NCBI RefSeq assembly: GCF_003121585.1
Contig: NZ_QEOO01000016.1
Location: forward strand, 248,001 to 312,000
Length of the DNA: 64,000 nucleotides
Origin: Nocardioides speluncae
Lineage (GTDB): Bacteria; Actinomycetota; Actinomycetes; Propionibacteriales; Nocardioidaceae
Direction: 5' to 3'
Shown: positions 61,400 through 64,000 of the stretch, piece by piece
Layout: each line of letters begins with the position of its first letter
Numbering within the stretch: the stretch's first letter is position 1
Notes under the pieces: model-generated
What the model saw: the letters and a program-made list of their open reading frames with translations, nothing else
The model's database searches: none
What the model was told of the DNA's origin: nothing
Translations under genes and position numbers: made by a program

Positions 61400-61914
61400 A
61401 TGAAGAAGCTTGCCGTCATCGCCTGCGCTGCTCTGGCGCCACTCGCGCTCGTCGCACCAGCCCACGCCGCGACGAAGTCGACTCCCGATCCGGTCGACTC
61501 CTCGCTGGCGGCGTCCGCCGACATCCGCAAGGTCACGGTCCGCAACGCACCGCACCGCACCGGGTCGAGGCGACGATCAAGCTGCGGCGCGCGCTGCCGA
61601 ACAAGTCCTCGGCCTACCTCATCTTCACCGCGAAGCGGACCGGCGCCGAGTTCACCATCGGCAACCAGGGCTTCGGCGAGCGGCACCGGCCGATCTTCGT
61701 CCGCTTCACCCGGGGCGGCGACGAGCGCCACGTGAAGTGCCCCAGCCTCAAGGTCAGGGTCGACTCGGAGACCAACCAGGTCCGCATCTCGTTCCGCCAG
61801 TCCTGCCTGGGCCGGCATGCCGGCACCATCCGCGCCGCGGGCTTCACCGAGACGACCGGAGCCCATGGTCAGGACGCCGACATCACGCGCTGGCTCCGGG
61901 TCCCCCGCGGCTGA
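61400..61914 (+). pseudogene. Small secreted protein broken by CACCG triplication
   Basis: ATG 61400 opens a signal peptide (KKLAVIACAALAPLALVAPA, cleavage after AHA) and continues to RKVTVRNAPHR; the rest of the protein (VEATIKLRRALPNKSSAYLI to WLRVPRG) lies in another frame ending 61914. The break coincides with three tandem CACCG units (61548-61562); with two units the reading frame is continuous, about 168 residues. The mature region is basic, with two late Cys (KCPSL, QSCLG). Family not recognised. Could be a slippage-switched gene, a pseudogene or an error. Confidence 0.7.
61548..61562. repeat. CACCG x3 microsatellite causing frameshift
   Basis: Three perfect pentanucleotide units inside the secreted-protein gene. 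Two or five units would restore the frame; three put the downstream 350 bases out of frame. Confidence 0.75.
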
Positions 61915-61974
61915 CCCGCTCCGCTCATCACCGGTGCCTCGCCGCGGCGCGGCACCGACACGTCCACGTAGCCG

Positions 61975-63177
61975 CTAGCGGCAGGTGGCGCCGAGCGGCT
62001 TGCCGTCGTACCGGTCGAGCAGCCAGGTCAAGGCCTCCGGCACCATCAGCAACGCACCGATGACGTGCTCGCTGGTGTAGTTGGTGACCAGCCGGACCCG
62101 GGCGCCGCGATCGCACCAGCGCTGGTGCAGCTCGGTGGCCGCCTGGTGCGGGATCAGCTCGTCGAACTTCGAGTGCCACAGCAGCACCGGTGCGCGCGGA
62201 GCGGTGCTGCCGACCCCCATCTTGTTCTCGTGGAGCACCGTCTGGGCGACCTGAGTCCGCAGCGGATCGGGGTGGTCGCTGTAGTCCTTCACCGACTGGA
62301 ACGCGTGGAGAGCAAGCTCGCCGCTGCACTCGTCCTTGATCTGCTCCGCGAACGCACGGCCCTTCTCGTTGAGGATCGAGCCCAGCTCGGGGTACTCGCG
62401 CATCATGCCGAGCGACGCGCCCAGGAAGAGCCCGCTGAACGCGCTCCCGTCCATGAACGAGCCGGCCAGCTCGAGGTCGGCAGGCGTGCCGCCGGAGACC
62501 GCGCCGGCCACGTTCAGCTCGGGAGCGTACGTCGGGTGCAGCTCGGCCGCCCAGCCGGTCGCGATCGCGCCGCCGGAGTAGCCAATCATGCCGACCTTGG
62601 TCCCCGGGCCGGCCAGCTTCGCCTCCGGAGTGGCCAGCGCGCCCCGGATGCTGTCGAGTACGGCGTGCCCGGCCATCCGGCCGGCGGCGTACGCGTGCCG
62701 CGGCCCTTGGTGGTCGGGTACCACGACGGTTAGGCCCTTCGCCAGGCCGAGCGCCATGAATGTGGCTTCCTTCTCGCCTCCGGTCTGCAGCGTGTACGAC
62801 GGCTCGCACTGGGCTCCCAGACTGTCGGTCGCCGGCTGGTAGGCCAGCAGCTGGCGACGCGCGCCGAAGACCGGCACCAGCACCGTCGCGGCCACCGCGG
62901 CCGGCCGATCCTTGGCATCGTTGCTCCGCACCAGGATCTGGTACGACGTCGCGAGGACCAGCGGAACACCGATCCCGCCACCGCCCACCAGGTTGACCGA
63001 GACCTTGCGCTTGCGAATCACCGTCCCGGGTTGCAGCTCGGCGAGGTTGGCGGGCGCCGCGTAGAACGGGTCTGTGGCCGGGTCCGGCGGCGTACCGAGA
63101 GCTGAGGCGGGCGGCGCCTGCAACCCCAGCGAGGCGATCAGCAGGCAGGCGATCAGCAGGGCGGCGAGTCGTTTCAT
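61975..63177 (-). CDS. Secretory lipase (LIP family)
   Basis: A 400-residue exported alpha/beta-hydrolase: signal peptide LLIACLLIASLGLQAPPASA; LVPVFGARRQLLAYQPATDS; nucleophile GYSGGAIATGWAAE (about 205); acid in WHSKFDELIPHQ and late His in NYTSEHVIGAL. Matches PF03583-type lipases. The same fold class as the lipase at 39588 but a different subgroup. A gap of 10 bp separates it from the acyl-CoA synthetase gene on the same strand, suggesting lipid hydrolysis followed by fatty-acid activation. Confidence 0.9.
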   Translation of the reverse strand: MKRLAALLIACLLIASLGLQAPPASALGTPPDPATDPFYAAPANLAELQPGTVIRKRKVSVNLVGGGGIGVPLVLATSYQILVRSNDAKDRPAAVAATVLVPVFGARRQLLAYQPATDSLGAQCEPSYTLQTGGEKEATFMALGLAKGLTVVVPDHQGPRHAYAAGRMAGHAVLDSIRGALATPEAKLAGPGTKVGMIGYSGGAIATGWAAELHPTYAPELNVAGAVSGGTPADLELAGSFMDGSAFSGLFLGASLGMMREYPELGSILNEKGRAFAEQIKDECSGELALHAFQSVKDYSDHPDPLRTQVAQTVLHENKMGVGSTAPRAPVLLWHSKFDELIPHQAATELHQRWCDRGARVRLVTNYTSEHVIGALLMVPEALTWLLDRYDGKPLGATCR

Positions 63178-63187
63178 CAGCTGCTCC

Positions 63188-64000
63188 TCAGCTCGTGGAG
63201 GTCGAGAGGTCGATCGCGGCCAGCTCGCGGCGGGCGACCTTGCCGGCGGCGGTGTAGGGGATCGCGTCGAGGAAGACCACCTCGCGGGGCACCTTGAACC
63301 GGGCCAGGTTGGCCCGGACGTGGTCCTTGATCTCGTCCTCGGTCAGCGTGGCCGAGCCGTCGGGTACGACGAACATCCGCAGCCGCACCCCGAAGTCCTC
63401 GTCGTCCACGGGAATGCTGGCGGTCTCGGCCACGCCCGGCATCGACGACACCAGGTCCTCGATCTCGGCCGGGAAGACGTTCTCGCCGCCGGACACGATC
63501 ATGTCATCGTCGCGTCCGTCGACGAACAGTCGCCCGCCGGCGCCCCAGTGGCCGGTGTCGCCGGTGCCCATCATCGCGCCGATCATCGGCTTGCCACCGC
63601 CGCCGGAGTAGCCCTCGAACTTCAGCCCGTTGTCGACGAAGATCCGCCCGGAGACTCCGGGCTCGGTGATCTCCCGGTCGTCCGCGTCGAAGAGGGCGAC
63701 CCGGATGCCACGCGGGGCGCGGCCGACGGTGCCGGGGGCGGCGATCCAATCCTCGGGCATGGCGACGGTCGCGAGGGCCACCTCGGTGCAGCCGTAGAAG
63801 TTGTGCAGCACAGGCCCGAACCGCTCGATCGCCCGGTTGCCGAGCTCGGTGGGCAGCGCGGCTCCGGCACTCATGATGATCCGCAGCGACGAGGCGTCGG
63901 TGGTGTCGTCGGCCAGCGCCAGAAGCCGCTGCAGCATCGTCGGCACCAGGATCAGCACGGTCGCCTGGTGCTGAGCGATTCCGTCGAGCGTCGCCCGGGC
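63188..64000 (-). CDS. AMP-binding acyl-CoA synthetase, C-terminal part (cut by window end)
   Basis: The frame is open to the window edge (270 residues visible). Adenylate-forming-enzyme features: LHNFYGCTEVALATVAMPED (A5), RIFVDNGLKFEGYSGGG, GDTGHWGAGGRLFVDGRDDD (A7-A8) and the C-terminal lysine IPYTAAGKVARREL (A10). It activates a carboxylic acid, likely a fatty acid, as acyl-AMP and CoA thioester. The 5' end lies outside the window. Confidence 0.92.
   Translation of the reverse strand, partial: ARATLDGIAQHQATVLILVPTMLQRLLALADDTTDASSLRIIMSAGAALPTELGNRAIERFGPVLHNFYGCTEVALATVAMPEDWIAAPGTVGRAPRGIRVALFDADDREITEPGVSGRIFVDNGLKFEGYSGGGGKPMIGAMMGTGDTGHWGAGGRLFVDGRDDDMIVSGGENVFPAEIEDLVSSMPGVAETASIPVDDEDFGVRLRMFVVPDGSATLTEDEIKDHVRANLARFKVPREVVFLDAIPYTAAGKVARRELAAIDLSTSTS

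Overview
The window looks like a chromosomal segment of a high-GC Gram-positive actinomycete, most likely a member of the Nocardioidaceae (Nocardioides- or Kribbella-like). The grounds are strong GC bias at third codon positions, many 4-bp ATGA/GTGA gene overlaps, an XRE/DUF5753 regulator with DUF6879 partners, a tRNA-adenosine-deaminase-associated protein, a deazaflavin (F420)-type nitroreductase, three-subunit PntAA/PntAB/PntB transhydrogenase, and a short dispersed repeat (GGTCGAGCCTGTCGAGACC) that I associate with this family. The genus is an inference; no rRNA or marker gene is present.

Layout. 1-9.8 kb is an accessory-looking zone that abuts the 3' side of a tRNA-Ser(CGA) gene. It holds a duplicated DUF6879 gene with an XRE regulator and a LigT-like gene, a GntR-controlled ABC exporter, a HTH/nucleotidyltransferase pair (possible toxin-antitoxin) and at least four genes broken by small indels (Ltp-type lipoprotein, zinc alcohol dehydrogenase, SEC-C protein, PD-(D/E)XK-like nuclease). 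9.9-13.2 kb is an aldehyde dehydrogenase module (GAF-domain activator, ALDH, DUF779) in which regulator and ALDH promoters share the same GCAACGT-N4-GCAACGT box. 13.2-20.8 kb is mostly housekeeping: tadA and its associated protein, upp, an MFS exporter, a small cupin/DUF3024/zinc-ribbon operon, the pnt transhydrogenase operon and thpR.

20.8-36 kb is a series of regulator-plus-target units, most of them divergent pairs with inverted-repeat operators between them: a Tat-exported FAD oxidase beside a giant sortase-anchored DUF6351 hydrolase with a PucR-type regulator; HxlR with a quinone-reductase-like enzyme; LuxR; MarR with an amidohydrolase; TetR with an MMPL exporter; then a lipoprotein and a sirtuin/OsmC/CMD stress-type operon. 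36-42 kb carries an alpha/beta-hydrolase-LuxR fusion lacking its nucleophile serine, a ParE-like TA pair, menB, an F420-type protein, a secreted lipase, an ACT-like protein and a secreted polysaccharide deacetylase. 42.6-51.1 kb is a tightly overlapping recC-recB-recD operon. 51.1-54 kb has an MNT/HEPN TA module and a secreted subtilase.

54.1-61.3 kb is the most interesting gene cluster: a PrnB/tryptophan-dioxygenase-superfamily heme protein, a single-component FAD monooxygenase, an HpaB-type flavin monooxygenase and an MFS exporter are translationally coupled, preceded by an NmrA-like reductase and a divergent AraC-type regulator. It reads as an undescribed aromatic (probably indole or tryptophan-related) modification pathway with its own exporter. 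The window ends with a frameshifted secreted protein (CACCG triplication), a secreted LIP-family lipase and the 3' part of an acyl-CoA synthetase.

Two non-coding repeat structures stand out: a symmetric 31-nt-period inverted array filling the gap between two convergent genes (40836-41006), and two 63-nt hairpins (13198 and 27855) whose stems show a compensatory base-pair change. Neither fits a known element I can name.
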